The notes beneath the pieces were generated by a model that was not told the origin of the DNA, ran no database searches, and saw only the letters and a list, made by a program, of their open reading frames with translations. Below are positions 43,518 through 56,204 of a DNA stretch of 64,000 nucleotides, one piece after another. Both the position numbers and the translations under genes were made by a program. Location of the stretch: NCBI GenBank assembly GCA_037367405.1, contig JAZKJV010002317.1:806001-870000 (forward strand). The letters run 5' to 3'. This stretch comes from Ottelia alismoides (taxonomy: Eukaryota > Streptophyta > Magnoliopsida > Alismatales > Hydrocharitaceae). Each line of letters opens with the position of its first letter. Position 1 is the first letter of the stretch.

Positions 43518-44848
43518 CTATAAGTTTTGAGATCTCAACGCTTTCGCTATCGTGCACTGCTCGTACAATGTATGCCCCATCCACTTAGATTTCAATATGC
43601 CATGGAAAATTTTCAACTTGCATTGAACAACCATATCTTCTGCCTTCTTCCTGATGTGCTTATCGTGCCATTTCTTTACTTTGTCCTTGTAGATCATGTT
43701 GTTGTCATATGCTCGATTTCTAATCTCCACTAGCTCATTTAGGTCCATGTCTCTCTGTTTTGCACCAAGTGATTGTTCCAGTGGATCTTCTTAGTATCCC
43801 ATTCTGATTTGTGCACTAATTTCACGGGCAAAAAATGGCATAGTTTCCTGTAAACCATCCTGAACGGGGAAGTACCTAATGGAGTCTTGTAAGCTGTCCG
43901 GTAAGCCCATAGAACTTCGTCCAAGAGTTGGGATCAGTTCTTCCTGTCAGAGTAGACGAGCTTCTGCAGAATGCTCTTTACTTCCCTATTCGACACCTCA
44001 TCCATGCCATTGGATTGCGAGTGGTATGTGTTAATAAAGAGTTCTTTATCAGAATGAGGCTCTGACTGATTTATTAACAAGTAGATCGAGAATTAGTAAT
44101 GTGTCAGGAAACACTAGGACACGATGTTGTGGATACGCTTCTTGATATTGGGATTCGTGGACAACCAATGAGGGGCAATCATAATCAAGCTTGCAAGTCC
44201 TTTTGTCGTAGTCCCTCAACAACTTCATCAACTCCCGATTCTCGAAATGGCTACCCCATTAGAGTTCAAGACCGTGGGGACCTCGAACCTAGAGATTATG
44301 TTTTCCTTGACAAACTTATTAACAGTTTTGTTGTCTACGGCTCGGGTTGAGATAACCTCCACCCACCTCGATAAGTAGTCTACCGCTAGAAGGATGTATT
44401 CAAACCTTGGCTCCCAGGGTATGGGCCCATAAAATGAATGTCTCATGCGTCGAATACATCATATATGATTACTGGGTGCATTGGCATTTCATCCTTGGAA
44501 TCGATGGTTCCTCCCATTCGTTGACATACCGGATGCATCTTCACGAAGGAATATGCATTGCAGAACAGAGTCATCCAATAGAAGTCACGTTGCAATACCA
44601 TTCACGCGATACTCTTCTCGGAGTGGTGTCCTCTTGCCTCCAAAGTATGACAATGCGTAATGAGATTGTTATATTCCTCTTGAGGAATACATCTCCTCCA
44701 GACACAATCCGGTCTTTCGAAGAAAAGGAATGGATCCTCCCAGTGGTTATTCTTGGATTCTGACTTGAGTCAGTCAATGCGGCTCTTGGACCAATCATGG
44801 GAACCTGTCTAGAAATCATATAGTTCACCATATTGGCATACCACAGAA
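43518..44848 (-). pseudogene. Ath1 integrase
   Basis: Minus strand, several frames. The N-terminal zinc region includes NMVNYMISRQVPM, SFSSKDRIVSGGDVFLKRN, CHTL and a degraded C..C. The core has PRFEYILLAVDYLSRWVEV and [17 protein letters not shown]. The C-terminal part has [30 protein letters not shown] and [18 protein letters not shown], ending KWHDKHIRKK. The last blocks identify the Athila branch of Ty3/gypsy. Multiple frameshifts and stops. Confidence 0.8.
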
Positions 44849-44849
44849 T

Positions 44850-45672
44850 ACACATTCAGGATGAGTTACCTTGGTGTATGTTATTTGCTGATGATATTGT
44901 GTTGATTGACGAGACTAGAGATGGAATAAATGAGAGGCTTGAGGTCTGGAGACATGAGTTGGAGACTAAAGGATTTCGTATAAGTAGGGCTAAGACGGAA
45001 TATATGGAGTGCACCTTTGATGGAAGCAATGGTGAAGGAATCGAGGTGAAGATTGGTGATGATAACATTCAGAAGAGAGATTCCTTTAGATATCTGGGAT
45101 CTATTCTGCAACATGATGGGGAAATTGATGGAGATGTTACTAATAGATTAAATGCCGGCTGGCTAAAGTGGAGAGGAGCCTCTGATGTTCTCTGTGATAA
45201 CAAAGATTAAATGCAAATTTTATGAAGCAGCCGTGAGACCTGCTATGCTTTATGGATATGAAAGTTGGCATGTGAGCCATAGACATGTGCAGAGAATGAA
45301 TGTAGTAGAAATGAAAATGCTAAGGTGGATGTGTGGACACACACGTAAAGATCAGATTCGGAATGATGCAATCAGAAAGAAAGTTGGTGTTGCTCCGATC
45401 GAGGATAAGATGCGAGAAAATCGCTTAAGATGGTTTGGACATTTGCAAAGAAGATCAGCTGATGCACCAGTTAGGAGATGCGAGTGTTGGGATGTTGAGC
45501 CGGCTAAGAAAGGGCGAGGACGGCCCATGAAGTGTTGGAAAGAGACCATACGAAGGGATCTTAGTTTTGTGGATATAGGCCCGGGATTGGCCCAAGATAG
45601 ATCTGAATGGAGGCGAAGAATCCATGTAGCCGACCCTACGTAATTGTGGGAAAAGGCTTTGTTGTTGTTGTC
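44850..45672 (+). mobile_element. RTE1, 5'-truncated LINE inserted in Ath1
   Basis: The plus strand shows the 3' part of an RTE-type LINE reverse transcriptase: HIQDELPWCMLFADDIVLID (FADD catalytic motif), then ISRAKTEYMECTF, RYLGSILQHDGEID and WLKWRGASDVLCD. After a frameshift near 45195 it continues KCKFYEAAVRPAMLYGYESW, MLRWMCGHTRKDQIRND, RWFGHLQRRSADAPVRRC and KKGRGRPMKCW to a stop near 45641. The tail GGCTTTGTTGTTGTTGTC is the short TTG repeat typical of RTE 3' ends. It separates Ath1 integrase from RNase H. Confidence 0.85.
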
Positions 45673-45689
45673 AGGGAAGGAGGTCTTGA

Positions 45690-46480
45690 ATTGAGGTAGG
45701 GTTGGAAGATTTTGTTCATTTAAGATAGGAGAAGTGACTGGCCACTATGTTCTTTACTCCAGGTCTATCTTTGATATCCAAGTCAAACTTCTGAAGCAGA
45801 AGAATCCATCTGAGTAGACGTGCCTTTGTGTCTTTCTTTTCCATCGATTATCCGAGTGTCGAGTGATCTGTGTAAACGTCACTTTTGACCCTATGAGATG
45901 TGATCTGAATTTGTCCAAAGCGAATACCACAGCAGGCATTTCCTTCTGGGTAACCGTGTAGTTACGCTAAGCAGGATCTAGGGCCTTGCTAGCATAATAG
46001 ATATCGAATGGGACTCCCCCCCTCCTTTGTCCTAACACAATCCCTACCGTAAAATCGGAAGCATCGATCATGATCTCAAAGGGAAGAGACCAATCAAGGG
46101 CTTGCAGGATTGGAGCGTCCATAATTCTCTCATTGAAAAGTTCAAAGGTCTCAAAACACTTGTGATTCACAATAATCTCCATATCTTTTCCTAAGATCTC
46201 ATTTAACGATTAGATGATGTTTGAGAAATCCTTAATAAATCTTCGATAGAATCCAACATGCCCTAGGAACGATCGTAACTGTTTGACTTTGGTTGGTGGT
46301 TGGAGTTTTCTGATCACGCCCACCTTGGTAGGGTCAACCTCCATTCCCTTCTTGCAGATAACATGCCCTAACACAGTACTCTCTTGTACCATGAATTGAA
46401 TTTTTTCCCAAGTGAGTACCTGATTCATCTCGCGACACCTCTTTAGGACTCCAGGGTTGCAGGAGGCAAGCACCCCCATC
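45690..46480 (-). pseudogene. Ath1 RNase H and C-terminal RT
   Basis: Minus strand. RT end (46210-46479): CREMNQVLTWEKIQFMVQES, VLGHVICKKGMEVDPTKVGV, LRSFLGHVGFYRRFIKDF. RNase H start (45967-46182): [50 protein letters not shown]. It continues at 45754-45939 ([17 protein letters not shown]). The RT palm with the YxDD motif, expected right of 46480, is not present, so the polymerase core is deleted. Confidence 0.8.
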
Positions 46481-46639
46481 CTATTTTTTTATATGGGTAT
46501 TTGAGTTCGCACACACTTTCTTATATGTTTTAATGTGTAATAGTAAGATTTCACTGAAATCATAATCGCATCATATCCTACCAGATGAGGAGTAGCAAAA
46601 TAAGTAGTGAAATCAAGCTTACAAGGGTATTATTTATCA

Positions 46640-46871
46640 ATATATAGATATCGGCGTTATTTTGGCGATATTGATCGATATCTAGGAATTTTTGTACTGA
46701 ATCCAGTCATTTTTGACCGATATGGATCGATATGGCGATATATTGCCGACATATCGGCCAAATATTGCTGATATCCCTGTAAAATGATATGCACCCTGAT
46801 ATCGATACCCTCTACCTCTCGATATCGATATATCAGCGATATATCGCCGATATATCACGATATGTCCTATG
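46640..46871 (-). mobile_element. MITE-a copy in Ath1
   Basis: A dense run of CGATATATCG/GATATCGG words, with the right end complement CATAGGACATATCGTG matching the MITE-a terminus. The left end is near 46622-46650 but its exact base and the duplication are unclear. It contains ATTTTTGTACTGA, similar to the TTTTTTGTACTAGG phrase of MITE-b. Confidence 0.65.
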
Positions 46872-46899
46872 CTCAACGCATGGGATAGGGATGTGCAGT

Positions 46900-47866
46900 T
46901 GAGAAAGGAAGACTCAATTGGGCTAGCTTTGGTAATTCGATGAGATTGTGCAAGTCACCAAACGTTTTCGTCATCTGCTCTATCGAAGTCAGTTTATCAA
47001 AGAAAATCCCCATATTAGGAATTATATCCTTTGCTACCTTTGCCATTGTTCTCTTGCCTCCCTCAGTGGTTGCTTGGTTACAGGGATCTTGGTGGTAAAG
47101 GCTCTACTAGCGGTCGTGGAGCGACTCGTATCTGCTATCTGTTCGAAGATCTTTCAGACGATATCGACATTCTTGTTCAAGTAGCTTCCTCCACAGGCAA
47201 CACTCACTAGTCCTTGCATCTCAGGTATGAGTCCCCCAAATGAGCTTTGTACAAGAACCGACTTTATAATATCATGACAAGGACACTTCTGTAGCATATC
47301 CTGAAATCTCTCCCATGCTTCAGGAAAGGGCTAATGAGAGAACTGCGCGAAGCTCGTGATCTATGCTCTCATCTGGTTGATCCAGTTTAGAGGATAAAAC
47401 TTCTTTAAGAACAAGTCCTTGAACTGATTCCTTGTAGTCACTAGTCCCCAAATTCTTCAGCCAATATTATACCTTATCTGTCAAGGCAAAGGGGATCACA
47501 CACAGCCAGATATAATCCTAACTCGAGATTTACTCAAGTTATCACAGATCATTACAAATTCTCATAGGAATGCAAATGGCTCCGTTATCTCATTCGCACT
47601 AAATTTGGGGAGTAAAGTCAAGAAATACAGCTTCGGGTCATTTGCTTCTTGAGGTGGCACTGGCCTAAGTCGGCCCTGAATCTGGTTCTCAGCAGGATTG
47701 TATTCTTCTCGCATTGGTCCATCTTCTCCTCTTGCTGCTCTCAAATGGGTCACTTCATCTCTCAGGGTCTGATTATTATTCTGTTCTGTCTGTGGCAATC
47801 TAGCTAATATCTGCTTGATGGAATCATTCTGGTCATTTTTTCGAATGGTGGTTTCTTGGGCGACAT
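46900..47866 (-). pseudogene. Ath1 gag
   Basis: Minus strand, likely starting at the ATG of MSPKKPPFEKM (47864-47866). 47562-47798 reads QTLRDEVTHLRAARGEDGPM, then PPQEANDPKLYFLTLLPKFS. It continues in other frames as a region equivalent to VMICDNL and CVIPFALTDKV*YWLKNLGT, ending near 46950. This is the Ty3/gypsy capsid precursor. A MITE-a lies just downstream, and no protease was seen. Confidence 0.6.
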
Positions 47867-49562
47867 CTTTGTTTCTTCGTTACTGGCAATAAAAATGGAT
47901 TCGTGTAAGCTCTTGCCAAAGAAAAAGATCTAGAGGCACCAAGGAGAGGGTCACTCTAGGTGCTAGAGGGGGGCTATGGCATTGGTCTGGATCTGACCGT
48001 ACTCTAACATTAGAGGATGGTTTTCGATTCTGAGAAGAGGGTCATCTAGGAATCGGTCGGGCCTACGAAGAGAGTTATTGCAGACTAGGAAAGACATGAG
48101 ATTTAGAGCGTTCAATGAAGTGTTTGCGGAGTTTGAACTAAAATCGCTCCAAATTTCCATCTTTCGATCTCATACGAGTTGGAGCGCGATAATTAAATAA
48201 AGAGGCGAGAGAGTGTGAAGGTGCGTAATACACAATCTTTGCACACATACAATTCAATAGGTAATTCAACCTCAATTTCGCCAACTTAACACAGTGAGGG
48301 CCGCAAATGTCCGACCATTTATCTTTTTAATTTAAGTTAGGTAGCAATACAAGTTTGGAATTTGTTACAGACAAGTGAGTCTCCCTGACATTCAGATGTG
48401 GTTCTACTATCTCTTAACCAAAGGAGTGATCTGCTCGGGCTGTCGGCTTATATCGTACCCCTAAAGAAAATAGTAGACTTGCACACCCAAAATGTCTCTC
48501 TATGTTCAGAGGTGAGCGCTTGTAACTCCTAAAATCTGCAAGAGTCGGATCTGGATACTTAGGACACAGGTCCAGGGTTTTGGGCTCTAACCTTAAGGCT
48601 ACGTCCTCTCCTACTCATAGTCTGGAGGTAAGTACCTGTACAAGGATCGGGGTTACTCTCCCGCGACGCATTGGTATCCAAGTTTTATTCGGTTTTTAAT
48701 TAATCAATATTGTTTAACAGTCCTGATTTTATTTGGCGATCATTTGCTTTTTAAGTTCAGAACCAAGCACGTCTACTGAGTAGTCCCAATTTCCTTTAAA
48801 CCCTAAATGAGAAAACACAAAGGAAGAAGTCAAAAAAGTTGATGCAATTCTACAAATCAATGTTGCATACTGAAGTAGGAATACTTATAGTGATCCTCGC
48901 AATCTCAATGCAGATGCTAAAAAGAATTGAAATTTAATCTATATGAATGCAATCTAAAAACTGCTCATATATAGATGGTTTAATTAGCGAGTGAAGAACA
49001 TGCTAAAGTTGGCTAAGTAGAGTGTCTAGTGCATCTATTAATTGTGAATGTATGGACCTCGGACTACGAGCGCAATAAATGAAACTTATTACCTCTAATA
49101 GCTGTTGTGTATTCCTAGATCTATGCCAAGTACCACAAATATATGGCATCATAGATCGAGTGTCCAATATGGGTTACAAGCACGAGTCTTCAAGCGAAGA
49201 TCGTTGGAAGTAGGCGATTATTACAAATTAATTACAAAAATGAATAAAGAAAACACTCAATAGATAAAAACAGAAACAAAAATTTCTTTGTATCTCCTCA
49301 TCGGGCTCAGTCCACAGAATCACCTGCGTCCGGGTTGCTTCGAGTTGCGCCGCTTCTGAGAAAGCACTCCAAGTCCACATATACCTCGCACGAAAAATAC
49401 GAGATCAGATATTAGAGTGATATTCACAATTACAACACACATTAACAAAAGGAAATAAAATGCCGAGAAATAGACAGAGAAATAAATACAAGAAGAATCG
49501 AGGGTCAGACTACCTGGAAAATCTATGATTTAGTTTTTTAAAAAACTAGTCCTAAACCATAT
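47867..49562 (-). other. Ath1 leader, non-coding
   Basis: About 1.7 kb between PBS and gag with no conserved frame. Long leaders are common in this group. Confidence 0.5.
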
Positions 49563-49583
49563 ACTTGCCCAGCAACGACACCG
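49563..49583 (-). promoter_or_regulatory. Ath1 primer-binding site
   Basis: The complement reads CGGTGTCGTTGCTGGGCAAG. It resembles the TGGCGCCGTTGCCGGGG-type site used by Athila-group elements, three bases inside the LTR edge. Confidence 0.65.
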
Positions 49584-49586
49584 TTT

Positions 49587-51393
49587 TGACGAACGCTCAG
49601 AACTTTCCTATTTAATTAATGATAATGATTGTCGAAGTTGTTGTAGTTGGGTAATCCAGGAATTGTCAAAATTGTCCTCATCGAGAAATTAATATGAAAA
49701 ATCAATTCTTAAATGTGGTTGAAATTATTTCTTTATTTGGGTAAGTCCTAAGGTCGAATGAGAGAGAGGTAATATTAGTGTTTAAATTAAATTCTAAATA
49801 AATTTAGATATTAAGTTTATCAGAAAAAATAGATATTTTTATATTTACATTTTTTTATGATTTTTATGTGATTTTAAAATTAAAAGATGTTTAAAAATTG
49901 AGCTAAAGAAATATGATGCATGGTTTTACAAAATATTTTAATGCAAATAAAATGAATGCTATGCTATGTGGCGAAAAATAAAATACGATATTTTATGATT
50001 TTCGATTGATGCATAATATGGTGAAGTGACGATGCAAAGTGATGATAAATGAGCAAGCCAAGCCAACCAAGAGCCAAGTAAAACTAATTCAATCCCAGCC
50101 GTCCCTTTTTTAATTTTGAAAAATAAACGCTTAGTTAGTGTCAAATCAAGTACTGATTTAATTCACAAGTCAAGTTTCAAACCTCTGTAATTTATTGAGC
50201 TATCGATTCAAGCACAATGAACAATATCGATGCGCAAGAGATCAATATACTCATCAATTAATTAAATGCTTGATAATGTCTCAAGATAATATCTCAAAGT
50301 TCTTGATGAACAGGGATCAAATAAGCTTCAAAACGACACCAAGTGCATCAAAATTTGATAAAATAATGGTATAGTTATATTCAAATGAAGTCTAGTGGCC
50401 CAATGGTAAATAAAATAATCGAAACCTTGCAATTAGACCCTTTGGGGGGGCCTTTTCGTAATTTACCAAAGCTGTTTGGGCTTCAATATAATTCAGGGTA
50501 CTCTTGTAATTTCTGAAGTTGAAGGGGTTGGGCTGCAAATTGTCCCAACACGCATGCACTGAGCACATGAAGAGGCATGCTCGACAGGTGTGCGACGAAT
50601 CGGGTGACCGAGGTTTAAACCGAACCGCCACATGGCTTCGGTTCGTGGACGATCCTCCACGTGGTTGCTGGTAAAGCTTCGGGTGAAGACCTGAGGTTTG
50701 GGAGGCTCGAGTATTGACACATGGATCTCTACAGGCCGTTCGATGGCGCTTCAATCAAAGGTTGAGATCTAAGCATTTCCGGACGGCCTGGATGGCTCAC
50801 GTTCTTGATCGAACGCAAGCTGTACGACCTTAACCTGGCGTTGGCGATCGGCGAGCGATGCGATCGTCGTCGAAGGGCGGATGAGATCAGGGAAGGCACA
50901 CCGGGCGCGCGGGCTTTAGTCTAGTTGGGCTTAGGCAGAGCGGCTTAGACATGCAAGGAATACGAGAGCTCGAGGTCTACGACCCTCGGTTGCGGCGTTA
51001 AAATCAAGCGATATTGGTGTGGTTGACGTGGTCGTGTGTTGAGTGCCTACAAATCGAAGAATGCTCAAGATTTCGTGCTTGGCGTAGAAGTTGAGCGCAT
51101 GGGGATGGCATCGAGCGACGGTTATCGGTGAGATGTGTCGGAGTGAGAGGGTTAGTGGATGAAAGAAGTAAGGAGAGAAAGAGAGGAGGAGGAGCAGAGG
51201 AAGAAGAAGAAGATGATAAATGAGAAGAAGGAGATGGTTATTACCTGTTCGCCTAGGGTTGGAGGAGTGGGACCTCGACTCCGGAGTCTTGCCTTTAACC
51301 GTTGTGTATGACGAGGCTCAACAACTCTGGGGAGGGTTGCAACATGGATTGGTAAACCTTGGATCACACTTGGTCAGAGAGCATCACCCATTT
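49587..51393 (-). repeat. Ath1 5' LTR (right), truncated by Ath2
   Basis: It begins TGACGAACGCTCAG. Homology with the left LTR runs to GGTCAGAGAGC near 51382, after which the sequence passes into Ath2. Confidence 0.7.
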
Positions 51394-54300
51394 TGATGCG
51401 ACTAAAATCCGATCGCGGCTTTTGATGGTATAAAATTGTCGGCGTAGAAAAGTCGCGAAGAGATCCCCAGTCGATCAAACAAAATTCGATTTCAGAGAAA
51501 AAACCTACACTATTTATTTTACCAGGTAAGTGTGCCTGGGTCGAACCCAAGGAGGCAGAATAGAGTGCCTTGATTTTTAAGAGAAAAAGATATGTGATTT
51601 TATTTTAATCTCTTCTTAAAGCAATCAGGGAAAAAACTATTTTCTTTTAGGGATTTTTTTATTTTAAATTTTTATTTGATTTTAATTTTCCAAAGTGATA
51701 TTTTTCACAAAATTTATTTATTGTTTAATAGGTGGAATATAGGTAGATGATACTATATAGTAGGTGAAAAACCGAGCAACGGGCTCGAACAAGCACACAA
51801 AATCAAAACAAGACGAAGATGATTTTCGACGACTTAAAACACGATAAAAACACGATAAAAACACACGAAAAATGAATGAAAAACTTGCGTAGGTAGTTGT
51901 GTAACTACCTCAAGAAAATCTACGAAAAATGAAGTCAAAAGTAGGTCCAAAAATCCCCTACAGCCTAGGGGTATAAGCGCAAGAAAAAGTAATTAAAATT
52001 GTTGCAAAATGGTCCTTATCAGGGACTGTTCTGTAAAGAAAATAAAGTGTTTTACATTTAGGTCCCTGCGGAGGGACCTAAATGCAAATCTGGAAACTTC
52101 CTGGAGCGGGGATTAATTTTTGGAAGTCGGCTGGGCTTCGGAATGAAGGGCTACGATTAGAACATAAGCACGTATCCTGGCCGTCCAGATGGGACACGTG
52201 TCGCAAGCCTGTGCGACCTGGAGTCTTGAGTTGTTCTTGAGTTTGTTGCGCACAACGATTTTTCTCCGACAATTGGAGGCGAGTTTGGCTCTCCGGCGGA
52301 GCCAGAGGGGTGGCTCCTCCACCCCTCGAGCTCGCCCGCGGTGGTTGGCGACAAGAGATGGCTCGAGGCGGCGGTTGAAAGACGATGAAGACGATGGTTT
52401 GCTCTGCTCTGTTCTGATGAAAGTTTGTTGAGGCTCTTTTGGGACGCGATTTCTTTGAGGATTAAAACTTCCAAATTGCTTGAATTCGCTCCTGGTGGAA
52501 GATGAACCTGCAAATGAAAGATGGATATGCTCGATTCACGAAGAATCGGCCCAAGATTTAGAGATTTGCAAGCTCGAAAATGGTGTGTTTCTAGTATGAG
52601 TGAAGGTTGCGTTCAAAATGGTCGATGAAACGAGATATGAATTGAGTCGATTTGGAAGTGATTTGAAAGTGGATTTGATTAAGCGTTTAAGTGGGGCGAT
52701 TAAGCGTCCTAATGACGACTTAACCTCGCTAATGGATACACGAAGATCGAGGAAGAAATTCGAAAACAGATGGAATGAACTGACCTGGGATAGAGGGTTT
52801 ATAACTCTCGGATGCTAGCTCAACGAGCGGTCTTCTCGGAGCTCGACGCGGCGCTGTGGTGGCGATGCAAGGCTATCAAGAGCCTTGAAACCTCCTCCGA
52901 TGTTCCCTCCTCCACGTGAGCTTGCTTGGGCGGAGCTGTCACCTCCAAATCCAGCGAAGCGAGGCTTGGAAGAATGGAGGTCGGCCGCTGGAACTGGAAT
53001 GTTTCAGGTGGTTGGAAAGTTAGTTCGGAAATGGCGACTTTGGGGGTTTATATAGATCAAATGTGTGATCCCCAAGTTAAATCCAATGGCTGGCGAGATT
53101 CTTGGTTGTTAGGGGATTTGAATCCACGGTTTAGATCGTCGGAGGGAGTTAGGAGGTGTGCGGGGTAAATAGGTGAAAGAGGCCAGTTGGAACAGAATCC
53201 GTTCTACTTCTTTGAAGAAGATGAACCAGGTGCTGACGCGTGTCAACACCTGGATGGCAAGATACTTAAAATGCATGTAAATTCAATAGTAAATAATAAA
53301 TAAGGTTATTTTAAATAGGTATAAATACAAGAAATGTAAATAATTAAATAATCTTAATTATGGAATAAATCTTTCTTATAAATAATAAGTATTATTTGAG
53401 ATATAAATATTATATTAATAAATATGTATATATAAATAGGTTTTGGATTTTTAATTTAATAAATAAATAATTAAAAATTAATTTTATATTTTCTTAATTA
53501 TTAGAATAATAAATAAGAGTTATGTGAATTTTTGAGAATTTTTATAAATTAATTTACCTTATATTAATAAATACGGATATAAGTTATACAGTTCATTTTC
53601 ACCTAAAAATTTAGGGTTTTTGATTTTATTAAAATAATAAATAAGTCCAAAATATGAAATACAATTAGGGTGAAAATACAAGATCATGAAAATAATTAGA
53701 AATTATAAAATTAAGAAAACTGTGAATAATGTGTTTCTAATAAATAATAGCCTAGGGACCTCGATTGTCATTTGGTCCCAAAACTGACTTTTGTAAACGG
53801 ACTCCGATTTCGATGAAACCACCTTTATTAATTAGAGAATATTATTTTATGAACTTTAAAGGTGAGTAGAGTGAAATTGGAGTTCGTATGAAGAAGTTAT
53901 GATTTTCGGAAGTTGAGATTTTTGACAATTTACAAGTAGGATTTCTTGGTATATGTACAAGGTAATATTTTTAACTTATTTTTATATTTCTATATACAAT
54001 TTTAAAAATAATTAGGAAAGGAGTTTGGTGAAAAATATATACATATGAATTAATTAAATTCTTTGATGTTTTGTATTTATTTTATAAATAGTGAAAGATG
54101 TATGAAGTGTGACTTAATTTGTTTTTTTTGAGTTTTCTTTTCCTATCTCCCCCTACTTGTTGACTTGTCGACCAATCCATGCTGACTTGTCTCAGGGTTT
54201 AGGTTATATAAAGGGAAAAATGGGGCTGCCCCTTAGGGGTGGCCAACATAGTTGCCCCCATCCTATTTTCGCAAAAAATTTTTAATTTTTTGGAAAAATA

Positions 54301-54497
54301 TCACCATGTATATTCATCCCTATATCCCTTCTATTGTCATTCGTATTTCGTGAGAAACAGAGGACTCCTACGGCCTCCATCTAGACGTCAGTTTTTTTAA
54401 CGGTCGCAGGATTTTTTAAATCGACTCTGTCTGGATGGAGGCCGTAGGAGTGTGTTTCTGACGAAATTGAATGGCATATAGAAGGGATATAGAGATG

Positions 54498-54642
54498 TGT
54501 TAACGCATATAGTAGTAGTATATGTATCTCTTCGCTATTTTCTTTTTCATTGTATGCTTGATGTAATTTACCCATAGGCTACTCTCCTATATAAGAGAGC
54601 TTAGGGCTTATGGAATAAACAAGTCATTCGTTTTTCCCAACA
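54498..54642 (+). repeat. CopF 5' LTR
   Basis: TGTTAACGCATATAGTAG to TTTTTCCCAACA. TATA box CCTATATAAGAGAGC (TATATAA at 54588-54594). Confidence 0.95.
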
Positions 54643-54654
54643 TGGTATCAGAGC
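54643..54654 (+). promoter_or_regulatory. CopF primer-binding site
   Basis: Exact TGGTATCAGAGC directly after the LTR. Confidence 0.95.
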
Positions 54655-55275
54655 GACGGTCCTAGACCGGAGTTCTCGAAACCCTAACCCTAACCCACCC
54701 CACCCGCCGGCCTCTTCTTCTCTCTCCATCTCATCGGCACCGAAGGAGATCTCCGTTGCCGCTCTCTCTCCAGCGCCGCTGCTCTCGTGCCTCTGCGCGT
54801 TGTGACTGAGCGTGCGCTCGTGCACGCTGTAGCGCCTGTGCGTTGTGCGCTCCTGCGCGGTAGCGCCTGCACGCGGTAGCCTCCCCTTCCTGCTGGTGCT
54901 GCACCTCTGCGCGATCGCGCGCCACAGCACCTACCAGCGCCTGTGCGCCTTCCAGCGGCTAGTGCGCAAGTCAGCCCTGATCTCCTGTGCATCGCCTTCC
55001 TGCGCCAGTGCGCAAGCCAGCCCTGACGCCTGCTTGATCGCCAGTGCATCGCCTGCGCCTGTGCATATTCTCGTGCACATCTCTGTGCATCTCCAGTTGC
55101 GCGTACGCGTGCCTCTTGCACGCGTGTACGTGTGCTAAGCCCTAAGCCCTAGGGCACACACGTCTTGATCTACATGGGGTTAGTTGCTTGAGGTCTACAC
55201 ATGCAACTAATCCCATCTATGTCATTGTAGACAAATCACATATTTTGTCAATTGTTCCAGTCTTCAGTATGCAGT
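54655..55275 (+). other. CopF leader with GC-rich island
   Basis: 54770-55130 is packed with TGCGC/GCGCC/TGTGC words. The predicted frames on both strands here are compositional. Confidence 0.6.
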
Positions 55276-56204
55276 ATGTCAGAGAGCAAGGCAGACATCC
55301 CATCTATTGGCGCATTTCGTGGTCCAGCGCCTATTGTGAAGATGGACGGTACCAACTATGAACTGTGGGCAATGCAGTTCATGAGCATGATGAAGTCAAC
55401 GGGTAAGAAGCACATTCTTACCGATCCAGAGCCTGTTGAGAAGACTGGAACCAATGCCTCTTGTTAGGCTGATGATGCATATGCCAAGGTTTGGCTATCT
55501 GGGACATTGGCTATTGAAATTGCCAATGACATCCTACACCAAACCACAGCCAAGGATATGTGGGATATTCTAGCGGCTACATACTCTCAGGCGAAGAACG
55601 AGACGAAGATTCTGCAACTTCAGCATGACATATTCACAATAAAGCAGAATGGTCACCCTTTACATTCTTTCTATACATCACTGAGAGGGATGTTCGAGAA
55701 GCTCTATAGCTTCATGCGTCTTACAGCTATGCCAGAAATAACAGAAGACATACAGGAACGCGACTATGGTAGGGGTGTTCCTGGCTGCACTTGATATTGA
55801 GTATGAGGCGGCTCGATCACATATTTTGGCAGACTCTACTATTCTTCCCATGGAGGAAGCTTTTCATATATTGAGTCGGATCACAGTTCCTTCCAGCTGC
55901 GAGTCAGAATTCTTTAGCCATGGCAGCCAACAGAGGTCGTGGGTTTCATCACCAGAAGCCGTGGACGTGGACCTCGTGGAAGAGGTGGCCGTACTAGGCC
56001 AACATGTACTTACTGCCACCGAGTTGGACACAATGAAGACACATGCTACTCGAAGCATGGATTTCCTGCCTCCGCACGAGCTGCTGAGCAGATAGAGCCC
56101 CCGTCTGCTGCTACTTTGGATCAACGGTTCGATGATCTAGTTGCCCGTTTGAGGGACATTATTCCATCATCTGGTCCAGCACCGACTACAGAGGAGTCAT
56201 TCTG
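55276..56204 (+). pseudogene. CopF gag
   Basis: It starts at ATG of MSESKADIPSIGAF. Blocks: VKMDGTNYELWAMQFMSMM, GKKHILTDPEPVEKTGTN, a TAG near 55465, then AIEIANDILHQTTAKDMWDI, TYSQAKNETKILQLQHDIFT and a frameshift near 55740. Next come ALDIEYEAARSHILADST, PMEEAFHILSR, a Gly/Arg-rich stretch and the zinc knuckle CTYCHRVGHNEDTC at 56005-56046. It is the capsid/nucleocapsid protein. Only a few lesions separate it from an open frame. Confidence 0.85.

Larger units (their letters stand above)
38302..51393 (-). mobile_element. Ath1, Athila-like Ty3/gypsy element, right LTR broken by Ath2
   Basis: The left LTR (38302-41808) and the right LTR part (49587-51393) align over about 1.8 kb. Both begin TGACGAAC. 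PBS complement GCCCAGCAACGACACC lies left of the right LTR. The order gag, RT, RNase H, integrase on the minus strand is Ty3/gypsy. The integrase C-terminal block ([21 protein letters not shown]) is typical of Athila. The first half of RT and the protease seem deleted. It carries MITE-b, RTE1 and MITE-a. The rest of the right LTR should lie beyond the window. Confidence 0.8.

Noticed and set aside
52157..52513. 118-residue minus-strand frame in the Ath2 LTR
   Set aside because: No recognisable domain, overlapping frames on both strands, and it lies inside an LTR.
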